NCBI GenBank assembly: GCA_026745465.1 | Contig: JACYXH010000409.1 | Location: 1,532,001 to 1,596,000 of the forward strand | Reading direction: 5' to 3' | DNA from: Lota lota | Taxonomy: Eukaryota; Chordata; Actinopteri; Gadiformes; Lotidae | DNA: 64,000 nt | Shown here: positions 1 through 35,880 of the stretch, one piece after another | How positions within the stretch are numbered: the stretch's first letter is position 1 | Layout: every line of letters starts with the position of its first letter | Notes under the pieces: model-generated | What the model was told of the DNA's origin: nothing | The model's input: the letters and a program-made list of their open reading frames with translations, nothing else | Databases searched by the model: none | Translations under genes and position numbers: made by a program

Positions 1-147
1 ATTTTGTAATAAAACATGATCATACTTTTATCAGCTTTATGCCAAATGAAAGTATGGGAGGGTACAAGCGTAAACACGCCAGGGACCATCATTGATCCAT
101 GTGTATGCGTGGGTGCGGGCTGAGGCGCATGTTTACAGGTGACTCAC

Positions 148-9121
<8,974 letters not shown>

Positions 9122-9500
9122 TGTTCATGAAGAAGGGCAGATCACCTGGTCACACCATGGCTCTGGAAATTGTTGACTGTCACAATTGGTTGGCAGCTGG
9201 TTGTTTTGGGGCCCAGTGGAAATAATTATTATTTAAGGTTAACTCTGTTGCATGAACCAAAAACCCAGGGAGAACTGTCTGCTAAGAGTATGAGTTACGT
9301 TAAAACCCGGAATTGATTTACAGCCCAAATGTGAGCGACACTGGAAGAAAGAGTCGAGTTTGTTGTCCCCAATCTGAGCGTTTAGTGGAGGATAGACACG
9401 GCCACCATGTTGGAAAAGGGACTTTCGCTCGGCACTTTCCGCCGTCCTCCCCAAAGCGTTCGGCTTTTTCCGCTAGTATCGCGGTGGTTGGTCCATGAGG
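9122..9500 (-). promoter_or_regulatory. usp34: USP34 5' UTR and probable promoter
   Basis: This stretch lies just upstream of the USP34 ATG (9119-9121, minus strand). It holds a locally CG-containing segment (about 9400-9490) with an E2F-like CTTTCCGCC and a YY1-like element: GCCACCATGTTGG on plus, which reads AACATGGTGGC on minus. No TATA box is evident. The transcription start was not determined; the call rests on position and motif content. Confidence 0.4.
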
Positions 9501-9504
9501 TCTG

Positions 9505-10460
9505 TTTTTCTGTTAAATTCAGATTCTGATTTACATTTTGATTCTGATTCAGTGAAATTGATTCTGCTCAAGATCGAAAAATATAATAACTAAATAATAG
9601 AAAATAAATAAACAAATATATAAACACAAAAACACGAGTAAGGCAATACAATTATGACATATATAAAGAATTGCATTTTGTTGTTGCACATTAAATTGAA
9701 ATATGAAATTGAAATCTAAAAATTGTCCAAAAGAAAATATTCTAAATCATAACATACCCCAAACTATTATGGGTAATCACAATCATCATTTGAACATGAA
9801 AGTAAATAAGTTGCAAACATCAGCACACTAAAAAATATCGACATTGATAATTTGTTTGACAGGAGACAGCCTGTGTAGTTGGGCATCTTCTCTCTTTATT
9901 CCTTTCTATTCTGTATCTACAGAACTTTTTACTAGCAGATTGTATTGTTTAGTTTGTATTTCTAGTTATGTCACCACAATTTATGCTTGTAATTGAATGT
10001 GTAAAAAAAGGTTTGTATTTTAAAATGAAACGCATTAATAGAATAAGGCCTCTTTGTCATCTATTGTCAAGCACATTGGGTTTGACACTGAATTTAATGT
10101 TTGATCCATGGGCAGGAGACACCAAAAAAATAGATTCACTTAAAAATCCCAATTCTTATCTTCTATGATTATGAATCAATTAACTTTCCAAAAATCTATT
10201 TTTGAAACATTTTTAGTCTGCTTTTGTGTTTACATTTTTGCAATCAGTTTATATATATTTCAAATACAAAAACAATGTTAAACAGACGTTATCTACATTC
10301 ATGCTATCATTTGCCACACCGCCTTTCTTAGCGCAGAGGACTGGAGTAGTAATGTACTCGATTCTATACACTGAATCGAGAATTGATTTTCAATCAACTC
10401 CTGAACCCAAGAATCAAAATCAACATACTGAAATTATCATACATTCTCCCCGTCAAGTCC
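9505..10460. mobile_element. DNA-transposon-like remnant between USP34 and XPO1
   Basis: An AT-rich interval whose ends share GATTCTGATT / AATCAATT-like inverted motifs (ATTCTGATTCAGTGAAATTG near 9540; AGATTCACTTAAAAATCCC near 10131; GAATCGAGAATTGATTTTC near 10372). No transposase frame is intact. Classification is tentative. Confidence 0.35.
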
Positions 10461-10909
10461 AAGCAGCGATTCAAATGCACACAATGGGACTTCTTGTGCT
10501 GACAATTGAACACTGGTCATCGTCTCGGATACCTTTCAACAGGTCTGTGTGTTACAGCATTGCCCAATGTTAAATGTTTAATATTTGTCTACCTAACAAT
10601 TTGCCAGCATGATCGATGAGACCCCTCAGACAAGAACTAGATTCAAAAGCAGCACACAAGCAGACAAGTTTTGTAAAAATAGCCAACTTTATGTTCCCAT
10701 AGTACTAAGATAGTTTTACAAACAGAATGGTATGCACAAAACCTTCCTTCACACTTTCTGTCCAGATTGAGTGATCAGGTTGCCAGCTCCAACTCAACCC
10801 CCAAAAAAGGAAGAAAAAAAAAATAACCAACACGCACACATAAAAAAAACAAGGCAGTAAGATGTCCATCCGTACCGCTCAGCATTACATCCACAAGCGT
10901 GCGCACAGG

Positions 10910-10931
10910 GGACCACCAGGGGGCAGCGCAG
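10910..10931. promoter_or_regulatory. Strong CTCF-type motif
   Basis: The sequence CCACCAGGGGGCAGCGCA (10913-10930) matches the vertebrate CTCF core almost perfectly. It lies about 150 bases beyond the XPO1 polyadenylation signal and about 1.4 kb upstream of the USP34 promoter region, a plausible boundary position between two tandem genes. Occupancy cannot be seen from sequence. Confidence 0.6.
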
Positions 10932-11077
10932 CCAGACGCCACTGCATCAGGACTGGATCCACAGATATATATATTACATATTGACAAAATAAAAAGGAAC
11001 TATGCAATGTGTGGGGGAAGGGCAGGGGGGAAGGGGGGGGGGGCAGGAAGATGTGAATACAAGAGATCAAAATAATC

Positions 11078-11083
11078 TTTATT
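11078..11083 (-). terminator. xpo1: XPO1 polyadenylation signal AATAAA
   Basis: TTTATT on plus reads AATAAA on the transcribed strand, about 400 bases beyond the XPO1 stop codon at 11484-11486. This gives a short 3' UTR. Other signals further on cannot be excluded. Confidence 0.55.
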
Positions 11084-11483
11084 CGTTCCACTTTATGTAC
11101 GTCAACAAATCGTATAAACAAAACCAATCGCTTGAATTGGGGACAAAAAATGAAACCAAAACCAAAACACGCAGTTGTCTTTGTATATAAAATGGGACCT
11201 GAGCGCGTAGCAGTAGGGCTTCTGGCGTCTCTCGGTACAGTCCGGTACATCTTGGCAAGGGTTTGGTCGACATACAACCAAGTGCTTGGGGCGCACCTGC
11301 TCCCCATCTTCAATCACACACTCAAGCTCACACCCGGGTATCCAATCATCTTTGTTCCATCAACAAAACAAACTAAATCTCAATGAAATACTAGCTATGG
11401 AGGAGAGCAGAGTCCTGCATCTCCCTCCACCCCAATGTCTCGTCCACTCCTCTCCTCCTCCATGTGTTGGGGAGAAGGAGCGC

Positions 11484-26996
<15,513 letters not shown>

Positions 26997-27002
26997 GGAG
27001 CT

Positions 27003-28320
27003 GCAGTGGGTACAGCGGAGGGAGGGGGGTACACCACGTTTAAACCCACACTGTGTAACCTTGCTTCTCTGAGGCCATGTACACATTTACTAAACATTGT
27101 CATTGTTTTTTTTTCTGTTTTGGCCATCCATCTACACGAAAACTGTGTTTTTGTCCACTCAAATGGATACATTTGAAATATCTAGCCTGGCTTGTAGTTG
27201 TAGGCACTGTTTTCCTGTGTTACGGCTGCGTTTGAAAACACTGCGGAATACACTAGTATGACACGAGGGCGAGACCATCCTGTACACTTTAACGCAGGTG
27301 CCTTGTCACCTGCTTGGGCCAGAGAACCATTTGAAAAGAAGGAATTTAGTGTGAAAGGTTTGGTCAATGCCACTGTGTTCAAAGAAGGCTTTTGTAAAGA
27401 CAGCAGACAACAATGACAGTACAAAGTAAAGCTAACCTAACCTAAAATAAAGAGATGACATCATTTGCAAATGTCATTTATTAAAGTGTTTTCTACAAGA
27501 CACTCCAATGAGTAAATCTAGTACAGTCGAAACTGTTTCAAATTTATATATTTGTGTCAAAGGAAAATGTGTTCCAATAAAACGACTACTATAAAAACGT
27601 GTTTAGTAAACAGGTTGGTCTAGGCTGGTCAATTCATGTACAACTGTATAAAAGCACATATAGGCCTTTATAGTGTGTGTATTTGGAGTTATATTTCGCC
27701 GTTCTGCTGGCTCTTTCACCAATTCCCCACGTACGATTTCAGCATTAGAACGATGTTTACCAAATTTTATTTGAAAGACGGCCAATCTGGTAAATCGTCC
27801 TGACAACGATGTTTTACTGCAATACGCCCTGGATATTTCACCGCCTGTAACAGTGACGAGATGCTGACAGTGTGTCCTGTGAGTCCATGTTTAGTCAGGG
27901 TTAGGGGGGAAGCCTAACCGTTAGGACACTTCCAAAAGGTGAGTAAATGTTGCGACTAGACCGTGGGGATTATCCTCGACACTTCATAATACTGTGGAAT
28001 AGGCCCAGAAAAGTGCGTGTGGTCGCAGCCTAGCTGTACAGGGTTGGCGCACTATAACTGTGAAACCACATGGTGAGCGGATTGGAGATGCTGGTGGGGG
28101 AAACAGCGGCCCTCCGTGGTGAAACCAGATCACCCCTCCCTCATTCACAGGCTGTATTTATCTTCTGCAGCCCATGCAACCAGTCTCAATATAATTTACA
28201 AAAACGTGTGGTAACGAAGCACATACATCATATCGTCACTCGTATCGTTTTGCGTCAACATAAATCATGCAATTGAGTCAGAACCTACAAAAACAGTTGA
28301 ATAGCATGTTTTAAACTTAC
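27003..28320. other. XPO1 intron 1
   Basis: The interval between the candidate non-coding exon and the first coding exon. No coding exon, tandem array or RNA gene is apparent; short frames here show no family signature. Confidence 0.5.
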
Positions 28321-28900
28321 CCAATGTGTCTTGCACGTTGAGTATGAAGCCTGTTTGATCCGAGAGCCGTTCTCTTACACAAGTTAAGTGTATATTGACC
28401 CAATTACTTCAGTTTTCAGTGGAGAGTGTGAGATCTTTGCTTATCTCATGGTCCACGCTTCTTCCAGCCCACACTACTCTTCACATCGACTAGCTGTTTA
28501 GCTCCTCGGGCTAACAAAACATCAGCTCACATTCACGTACACCTTGTAACGTTTTCAAAGCTCAACACGTCCGATACTCTCCACTGGGTCGCACTCAATA
28601 TCGTCTAAATAGAAAAACAACTAAAACCAAATCCACCTCCAAAATCTATGATAATCCGCTCAGTTAGCCGCTAGCAAGTTAGCAAGCTAGCGCACCAGTC
28701 ATTGATTCCTCCGCTCTCCGTGGCTAACAGTTAGCTGTTAGCGAGATAGCACGCTAACGCACAAGTCAATGATATCTCCGTTCCGAGCGGCTAACGGTTA
28801 GCTATTAGCACGCTAACGCACTAGTCATTGATTCCTCCGCTTCTCGTGGCTAACAGTTTCAGTGAAGCTAACAGCCGTAGCTTTTACGGATACACCACAT
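28321..28900 (-). other. xpo1: Candidate XPO1 non-coding first exon region
   Basis: The first coding exon has an acceptor only 4 bases before the ATG (AG at 27001-27002), so a 5' UTR exon must lie upstream. A consensus donor, CATTGG then GTAAGT (exon end 28321 on minus), follows ACTTGTGTAAGAGAACGGC. That makes 28321 and upward the best candidate. The 5' boundary is unknown. Confidence 0.35.
28655..28865. repeat. Three-copy ~65-base tandem repeat in the XPO1 5' region
   Basis: Three diverged copies of CGCACNAGTCATTGATTCC, then CTCCG, GTGGCTAACAGTTAGC and a spacer with CACGCTAA. Units start near 28691, 28758 and 28818. The palindromic GCTAACAGTTAGCTGTTAGC occurs inside. They sit in the presumed XPO1 leader or promoter. 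Confidence 0.75.
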
Positions 28901-29069
28901 CCAAAAATATACTCTCGACTTGTTTTATTTGTTGTGCTTCTCCTCGTATGAAGTGTATTCAAGCAGTGGTGTGTGTGTTTTAATGTGTGTGTGTGCCAGT
29001 GTGTGTGTGTCTTCCTCTCCGTTCATGCTCTAGACCAGGACCGGTTGAAACCGGTTCAGGCCAGGATAT

Positions 29070-29220
29070 TCCGTCTCGGCCCATGGCGCGCGCCGCGGAA
29101 AATTTTGGACCAGGTACACGCCCCTTGCCGAAGTTTGATTGGTGCAGCAATTTATCGCAAGCCGGCTCTTCATTGGCCCAAATGAGCAGTCAATCGAATT
29201 AAAACCGCCCCCGTCTCTCT
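29070..29220 (-). promoter_or_regulatory. xpo1: Probable XPO1 core promoter (CCAAT boxes, GC-rich)
   Basis: Two ATTGG elements (29138-29142 and 29172-29176) read as CCAAT on the XPO1 sense strand, 34 bases apart. They lie next to the GC-rich GGCGCGCGCCGCGGAAAA (29087-29104). Mammalian CRM1 promoters are known to depend on CCAAT/NF-Y and GC boxes, so the arrangement fits. The start site is not defined. Confidence 0.5.
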
Positions 29221-29504
29221 TGAGAGCGCCATGTGTTTGTGTTTGTCCTTGCTTGGACGCACCCACAAGTTGGGTTGAGTTTATTTAACGTTTTAAGCAT
29301 TTTTAATATTATTTGTTAATTTATATAATGATAAAAAAGATAATAAAAAAATAAATGATTTACTGTAATATTATTACTTACTATTGCTGACATATTATTC
29401 ATGATATTAGTCACCAAGCACTCCAATGGGCAATTTGTTATTTGATTGTAATGATAAAATACAAGAACAACACAATCGTTGTTGATAATTGGCCAATTCA
29501 TCTT

Positions 29505-29510
29505 TTTATT
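29505..29510 (-). terminator. fam161a: Candidate FAM161A polyadenylation signal AATAAA
   Basis: TTTATT on plus, 437 bases beyond the FAM161A stop codon on minus, in an AT-rich tract. It precedes the XPO1 promoter by about 300 bases, so the two genes are closely spaced head to tail. Confidence 0.4.
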
Positions 29511-29946
29511 ATTTACATTTTTCACAATAAATACAAAGCAATGGTGGGAACGACAAAGTCAAATACACACTGAAACACATGCACACACAATTAATGTATT
29601 GTAATGCAATGACAAACGTATTTGTCATTTGATTGGCCGTTCGACAATTAAAAAGTTTATATTTGAGATCTTGCACGATAATTACAAAGCCATAGGAATT
29701 CAGGAAAAATAATGTTAGCTTACATCATTGAAATTAATTAAACACAGAACAGTGAAAAATAACTCACACAAAAACACAAATGACCCTTGAAGGGAAGTTG
29801 TCATACAAATGTATACATGTATGTCATCACCATTAAATTTGTTTTTCCTTCAACGCTACCAAGTAATACTTTTATGACCTTTTCCTACACATGGTTTCAG
29901 TTAGCTAGTTTCACTGTCCTTTGACTGCAAATGAAACACACCCGTT

Positions 29947-32900
29947 CTAGTTCTCATCGCTTGCCTTGTTTAATGTGCTGCTGTTTTCTACATGTAGGCT
30001 AGTCCTGTCACTGTGCTCCTCCTGCTGCTCCTCCTGCTCCTCCTGCTGCTGCTCCTCCTGCTGCTCCTCCTGCTGCTGCTCCTCCTGCTGCTGCTCCTCC
30101 TGCTGCTCCTCCTCCTGCTGCTCCTCCTCCTGCTGCTGCTCCTCCTCCTCCTGCTGCTCCTCCTCCTGCTGCTGCTCCTCGCTATCGTCCGAGTACGTCT
30201 CCTGACCGTCTGAGAAATTCTCCTGGTCCTCAGAGTAGTGGTAGCTTTCATCGGCAGAGTGGCTACTGTCCTCCTCATGACTTCTTACCAAGCGCTCTCC
30301 CTTGCCCTTCTCCTCCTCTTCCTCCTCCTCCTCCTCTCCATGTTTGGTCTCTCCTCCAGCGAGGTCTGAGCCAAAGCTGTGGACATCGAGGAACTTATTC
30401 CGGCAGCCAACAGGGGAGTCGGACTTGCAGCTAAGAAAAAAAATAAAATTATTCGGACCAACAGAATACCTCTCCATTTGACATATTACATCAAATCAAA
30501 CTTTATTCATATAGTACTTTTCATGCAAAACAGCAATCCAAAGTGCCTAACAAGATGATCAGGATGACAGCTGTGTTTTAAAGTGCCCTGACTTTGTCTA
30601 CCTAGATGTATGATGGATAGAACTACCACCATAAGCCTGACCAGTGGAGTGTACGAAACCGGTACCTGGTGTATCCAGCCTAACCGTAACCGTACACTCC
30701 CACTTGTGATGTCACTAATGAGCCGATTTTTATATATCTCGTAATGGCTAATGGACATCACACCTGGTGGTAACATATGTCCCTTTAACACCGCAAATAC
30801 CTGGATCTGGAGGCGCTAGAGGGGTTGCGTGCGGACCGGGGAGAACCGTTTCCTGTCCTAGACAGGAAGTCCTCTGTCAGGCCACACCCACGCAGAGCCT
30901 CCGTGTAACGCCTCTCCACGGCCGTCTTAGCGTTCCTCTGGTGACAGAGATAACCTTTATTGATCCCACACAATATTATAATATATCTACAATATTATAT
31001 GACTCTTTGTTATCTTACCCAACGGAGTATAGATGGTCGATATTAAGTCATGCAATACAGTTTTTTCTTGCTGTGTAATAAATATTGTAAATATATTGTT
31101 AATGATGTGTGTTGTAAATACACAGCAAGGCAAAATAAGTAGCGTAGGGGGAAAGTTACAGGTTTTTTCCCTGGTTTTCCGTTTGAAAGCTCTCCTCCTC
31201 TTCCTTCCACCTGGTCCTATACCTCTCACCTGCGCCACCTGTTCCAGGAGCAGAGGTCTCTCCTTCACGCGCTCCTGGATCTCGTTGATCTCCTGCTGGT
31301 ACTCCCTCTTGCGCTGAAGGTCTTGCTTCCTGGGAGAACAGAGGAGCAGGGCCGTGTCCCCCATCACCCGAAGAAGATGTATTGCCCATGATTGGCCACC
31401 CCTACTGAATCTTTCTCAGATTATTCATTTTTCACATCCCTATTATTGAATGTCCCGACTACTCAATTAGTCCGGACATGCAGAGGAGACGTCCAGAGGT
31501 TTATCTACACCAGCAACCTCACGCCACCGCTACATAAAGCAGCTCTGTTTGAAGCAGGGGACTAAAAACGTCTTCAATCAACGACGAAATGAAGAAATCT
31601 AACATGTAGATGCTGATTTATTTTATTAGTATATTGACATTAGATCAATATTTTATTACATTTTCCAAGCCATTTGATTAGTCTTTAATCCAAGTTACAG
31701 TCCCAAAGGACTTCACAGGCCCAGATTATATAACAACCCTTCACCCTAAACCCTCTAAAGGACTTTCAAAGAGAAATTCCCCCAAAACCCATAGGGGGGA
31801 AACCTTGAGAAGGAACATAGAGAGGGACCACTCCTTCCAGGGACGCTTTCTAACCTTGAGAAGGAACACCGTCCTTCCAGGGATGGTTAGAAACCTTGAG
31901 AAGGAACACTGTCCTTCCTTCTTGGAAGGACGGTGTTGGGTATTGCATGAATCTGGCAGCCATGGGACAGTTGTAGTTTTTATTTGGTTTTGTAGTAGTA
32001 AGGGCAGGGATACTTGTCTTGGCTCCAAGCGGTCCTACCTGAACTCCCTGAGTTTGGACGGGCAGGTCTGGGAGAGGGCCAGGTGGGGGTCGTTGGCCTG
32101 GGCACGCTTGAAGATCACCTTCTGCAGCTTCCGCTCCCTCCGCCTCCTCTTCTCCCGCACGTTCTTCTCCTCCTCCTCTGCCCTCCTCTTCTCCTCCAGA
32201 GCCTTTCTGCTCGAGGGGGAGACAGGCTGGTCACATGAGAAGGAGGTGGGGGATGAGCAGAGGGGGCTGTTGGGATCAGGCATTGAGGTGGTGGGAGGAG
32301 GTATAGTCTTATGGGAGGTGAAGGAGACGATACCACCAGCCATTAGGAGGCTGTAGGAACACTCAGTCTACAAGGAGTGGAGGAGGAGGCACATATGGGG
32401 GTCATCCATAGCAGTGTCACCACAAGACAAGCATTACAGGAGACTAGGGTATCTACACGGCCGACATGACTTCTAATGCCGCCGATCGGGGGTCTAAGCA
32501 GATAGGACCCCTGATGTGAACATCTGGAGATACCTCACAGCCTCCTGGCGTTTCTTGGAGGCGTCCGTGACCTTGGCAGGCAGGAGCTCCAGGCTTCCGG
32601 AAAGGGAGGAACAGAGACTGGAGGAGGGCGTGTGGAGCCCCCGGGGCGCCACGTAGGGCCAGCGGGTCGGCTTGGGACTGCTCTGCTCCTTCTCCATGCT
32701 GGCCAGGATGCGGTCACGGTGGGAGGGGATCTGGGACGTCCTCAGGGTGAAGGGCTCGCAGAAAGTGACCGGCCGCACCTCCTTGCGGCTCTCCAGGCGC
32801 TGCTTGAAGAGCCGGTGCTTGGCGTCGAAGTCGGGCACGTACGCGTTGATCTTGGGCCTGTGGGAGAAGTCCCCTTCTCCGGGACCAGGGTCCTTGCTCT

Positions 32901-35723
32901 TCTTGCATTGGCTGAGGCTGCGAGCCAGCATGCTGGGGGGCATGGCCGAGCTGTGCAGCATCTCCCTTGCCCTCATCTGCATCTTGATGGAGCGGTACAG
33001 TTGCTCCTCCTTTACATGCTCCCCCGCCGCGGCCGCGTACACCGCCCTCGGCACTGGTTGGGCCCGGAAGGGCTTCACCTCATGCTGGGAGGAGGTCTGG
33101 AGGAGGCGCAGTTGCTGCTCCCGCTGCTCCTTGCGGCGCTGCTCACGTTCCAGGAAGCTGAACGGCTTGGGGGCGATGCGGAGGTTCTGCTCCCGCTGCT
33201 GCTCCGTGCGCGTCCGCTTGGGTTGCTCCTGCAGCTCCTCGTAGAGGGGGAGGTGCACGTGTGCGGGCACAGGGCTGGCGCGGAACCTCCTCTGGCATTC
33301 GCTGAGCTCCTCCAGCTGACGGCGCATCTTCACGTTCTCCAGCTCCACCTCAGAGCGCGTCTTGAACCCGCTCTGCTGTCGTTCCGCCTCGCGCCTGGTC
33401 ATCTGGAACGGCTGCGGGACCGTCACGCGGTGTCGCCATGACTCCCTTTTGCCCTCCTCCTGGTGGCTCCACCCTTTGCTGTCCTTCTTCCCCTTCCTGC
33501 CTCCTCCACCTGGCAGACTGCGGAGGGAGGAAGAGGAGGGCTGGCGTTGGAGCTTGAAGTCCAGCCACATGTTCTTGATGTGCTCCTTGGGTGAGGAGGA
33601 CAGGCCTTTCTCCTCTTCGTTCCCAGCCCCCTCGTCTTCGTCAGACGACAGACCAGAGACCCTGCGGAGCTCCAGGGCGGAGCGAGCTTTTCTCAGCCCA
33701 CATGACATCCCTGAACTGGGATCGGCACACAGGAACCTGATGGAAATACAAGCACAGTAAACTCACAGTGTACACATAGTATAAATGTAAAACACATAAT
33801 ATCACTATAAACACATAGTGCACCAATAAAAACACATATCATAGCAACAAACATGCAAAGTGTAACAGTAAAAACACTATAAGTATACTTACAAACACAT
33901 AATATGCAAAGGTTTTGTAGCTACTCCCATTTTTACTGTAGGTTTTGAGGTTTTCAGCCTCATTTGTAAGTCTCCTTGGATAGAAGCGTATTCTGCTAAA
34001 TGACCTAGAGCGTACCTGCTCTGCATGCCGGTGTCCCGGGGGTCCGGCTGGGGGGCCAGGCCGTTGAGCTGCAGCTTCTCGCGGTACATGTTCTCCAGTT
34101 CTGCCATGGTGCGCAGGTGAGCCCGCTTCAGCTCCTCCAGCTTGCCGTAGTACTCCTGGTTGGAGAAGAAGATCTCCCGCAGGTGGAGGTGGTCTCCCTT
34201 ACTGGAGGCTCTGTAGTCTGGACCGAGACCCAGCCGCTCTGGACCGAACCGGACCCCTTCCTGCTCCTCCTCCGAGTCTGAGTACTCCATCTGGTGAGGG
34301 TCAGAGGTGTCCAAAAGTCCTCAGATACAGTTGACTTTTTTTAAATATACCCAGAAGTACGATGGATCCACCCAACTCCAGCCTACCAGTTGGTGCAGTC
34401 CACCAGGGAGACGACTTGATATACACATCGCACATCTGGGCAAATAGTCTCATTTGTCACTAGTAGATCGATTTTGAAATGGTTTCTGATGACAAATGAA
34501 GGGGCCCTTTGAGGGGTGGATGAGTCCTCTGTTTGTCAGAGGGCCAGGGATCTTAAATCCTTGCTTGGCTTCGTTGACGGAGTTAATAATAACTCACACT
34601 ACTTTACCTATACTTTGTGAGAACACAAACAACTCTTCTTTCTCTGAAATGGATGTATATTGGGTGGGATGATCTCAATCTGGAATGACTTCACTTCCTG
34701 TTGTGAGAAGGATCTGAACCTATGGTCTGACCTCACTTCTTGCTGAGAAAAGGATTTTAACCTATATATTTGACAATATTGACCATTCATTTAGCTGTTT
34801 GTTTGTTTACTTATTCAAACTTTGCTGGGCGCTTAATTGTGAATACAGGAACATATTGAAATGATTTTGTTTGATTATATGTGTGGTATGGGGCTTAAAA
34901 TGGCCAGTCCCTTGTGTGTGTCTCTCTCTATGTATGTGTGTGTGCGCTTGTGTGCATGTGTGTGTGTGCTTGTGTGTCTATGTGCGTGTGTGTGCGTGTG
35001 TAACGGGTTGGGGGTAATTACAAGAGGCTTCAGGGACCATAAGCCTATTGACCATATGGCCGACCGGCTCCTATGTCTGCCGGTCTCCCTGCGTCATGTT
35101 TGGGTTCAGAGTTAGAGAACTGTGATTTCATCACGTGTCCAACGTCCAGCTACCGAGTAAAAGAATGAGGAAAATGTTGGTATGGAAGGATCATTCATGT
35201 TGAAGTTGGCACAGCCAGTAATAAGCCGAGAAGAGTCCAGAGGCAGTCCAGTAGTCAAATCCATACACAGCAGTGCTTAATGGTCATTTAAAATAAATTA
35301 AAATGATGAATGTCTTTAATTGATCTAATTGCCTTTCCTTGACTCAACAAGTCTGAAATACCCATCATCGTAGACTAGATCCATGGAATGTTCTTAATCC
35401 TGTGCAGCCCATGGTGTCGCCTAGATGATGGTGTCATCCAATGCTAATAGCAGGCTCATTTTTGACGACCATATAATATCGTTTCTATATAGGACTACTA
35501 CAGAACACGTGTTTATATCTTAAAACTATCAAAAAGCAGCACTTGGTTAGAGAGCGTATAAATGTACCTCCTCCTTCTCGTGGTCGCGTTTGTCCATATT
35601 CTCGTCGGTGACGGGCTGAACTCTCTGCCGCTCGTATAACGCCAGCGGGGTCTTCCTGTGCGGGTCGACCGGAGTTTTCAAGCAAGACGTCACCAACAGG
35701 TTGGTCCGATGGGGGTCTGTCAT
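29947..35723 (-). CDS. fam161a: FAM161A, ciliary/centrosomal microtubule-binding protein
   Basis: FAM161A binds microtubules and locates to the centriole and connecting cilium; human mutations cause retinitis pigmentosa (RP28). Seven exons in transcript order: 35568-35723, 34016-34290, 32534-33736, 32039-32206, 31230-31329, 30801-30937, 29947-30430 (2523 bases, 840 residues). The N-terminus MTDPHRTNLLVTSCLKTPVD parallels the mammalian start. Exon 2 has FSNQEYYGKLEELKRAHLRT. The conserved UPF0564/FAM161 core (exon 3 onward) shows VTVPQPFQMT, FRASPVPAHVHLPLY, APKPFSFLERE, FRAQPVPRAVY and TRWPYVAPRG. The next exons are strongly basic and coiled-coil (REKRRRRERKLQK; REYQQEINEIQERVKERPLL). The last exon ends in an acidic Glu/Gln-rich tail encoded by a trinucleotide repeat, making the protein longer than human (660-716). 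Confidence 0.92.
30008..30182. repeat. Coding CTC/CTG trinucleotide repeat (Glu/Gln tail of FAM161A)
   Basis: About 58 trinucleotides of CTC and CTG on plus, read GAG and CAG on the sense strand, encoding a Glu/Gln mixture in the last exon. The mixed codon order suggests slippage expansion interrupted by substitutions. The antisense poly-Leu and poly-Cys/Ser frames are artefacts. Confidence 0.93.
30483..30600. mobile_element. Interspersed repeat fragment in FAM161A intron 6
   Basis: TCAAATCAAACTTTATTCAT then ATAGTACTTTTCATGC and CAATCCAAAGTGC is a very common teleost repeat end. The rest of the element is not recognised. Confidence 0.45.
31680..31965. mobile_element. Interspersed repeat with internal tandem block, FAM161A intron 4
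   Basis: It contains CCAAGTTACAGTCCCAAAGG, ACTTCACAGGCCCAGATTAT and three copies of AACCTTGAGAAGGAACA with GTCCTTCCAGGGA tracts. A related segment (AACGTTGAGAAGGAACTCAA) is at 62765. This resembles a widespread teleost repeat; class not assigned. Confidence 0.45.
33945..34012 (+). mobile_element. SINE tail fragment (FAM161A intron 2)
   Basis: CAGCCTCATTTGTAAGTCTC then CTTGGATAGAAGCGTATTCT and GCTAAATGACC, the teleost SINE tail. It lies directly beside the exon 2 donor. Confidence 0.5.
34910..35005. repeat. Degenerate (TG)n stretch, FAM161A intron 1
   Basis: Imperfect GTGTGTG/TGTGCTTGTG tract. No coding signal. Confidence 0.7.
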
Positions 35724-35880
35724 AGTTTAGCAAAGTTATGTATTGACTATGGAGGTTAATGGGTTAAGTCGAGACGGAGAGGTCCTCGACTAAGATCTGT
35801 GACGCGCCCCCGATGTGCGTCCCTGGCAACCGAGCGACGCGCAGGCGCAGATGAAGGAGCGCTTATTGGACGTCCGGAAA
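35724..35880 (-). promoter_or_regulatory. fam161a: FAM161A promoter with X-box-like RFX site
   Basis: Upstream of the FAM161A ATG a CG-rich segment contains GTTGCCAGGGAC on minus (35819-35830). Its left half GTTGCC fits the RFX X-box exactly and its right half is imperfect. RFX factors drive ciliary genes, so this is a reasonable candidate element about 100 bases upstream of the start codon. Confidence 0.4.

Noticed and set aside
30013..30213. Poly-leucine open frame opposite the FAM161A tail
   Set aside because: Antisense frame of a CTC/CTG coding repeat.
32632..33441. 269-residue open frame antisense to FAM161A exon 3
   Set aside because: A shadow frame opposite a long GC-rich coding exon; the sense frame has clear FAM161 motifs.
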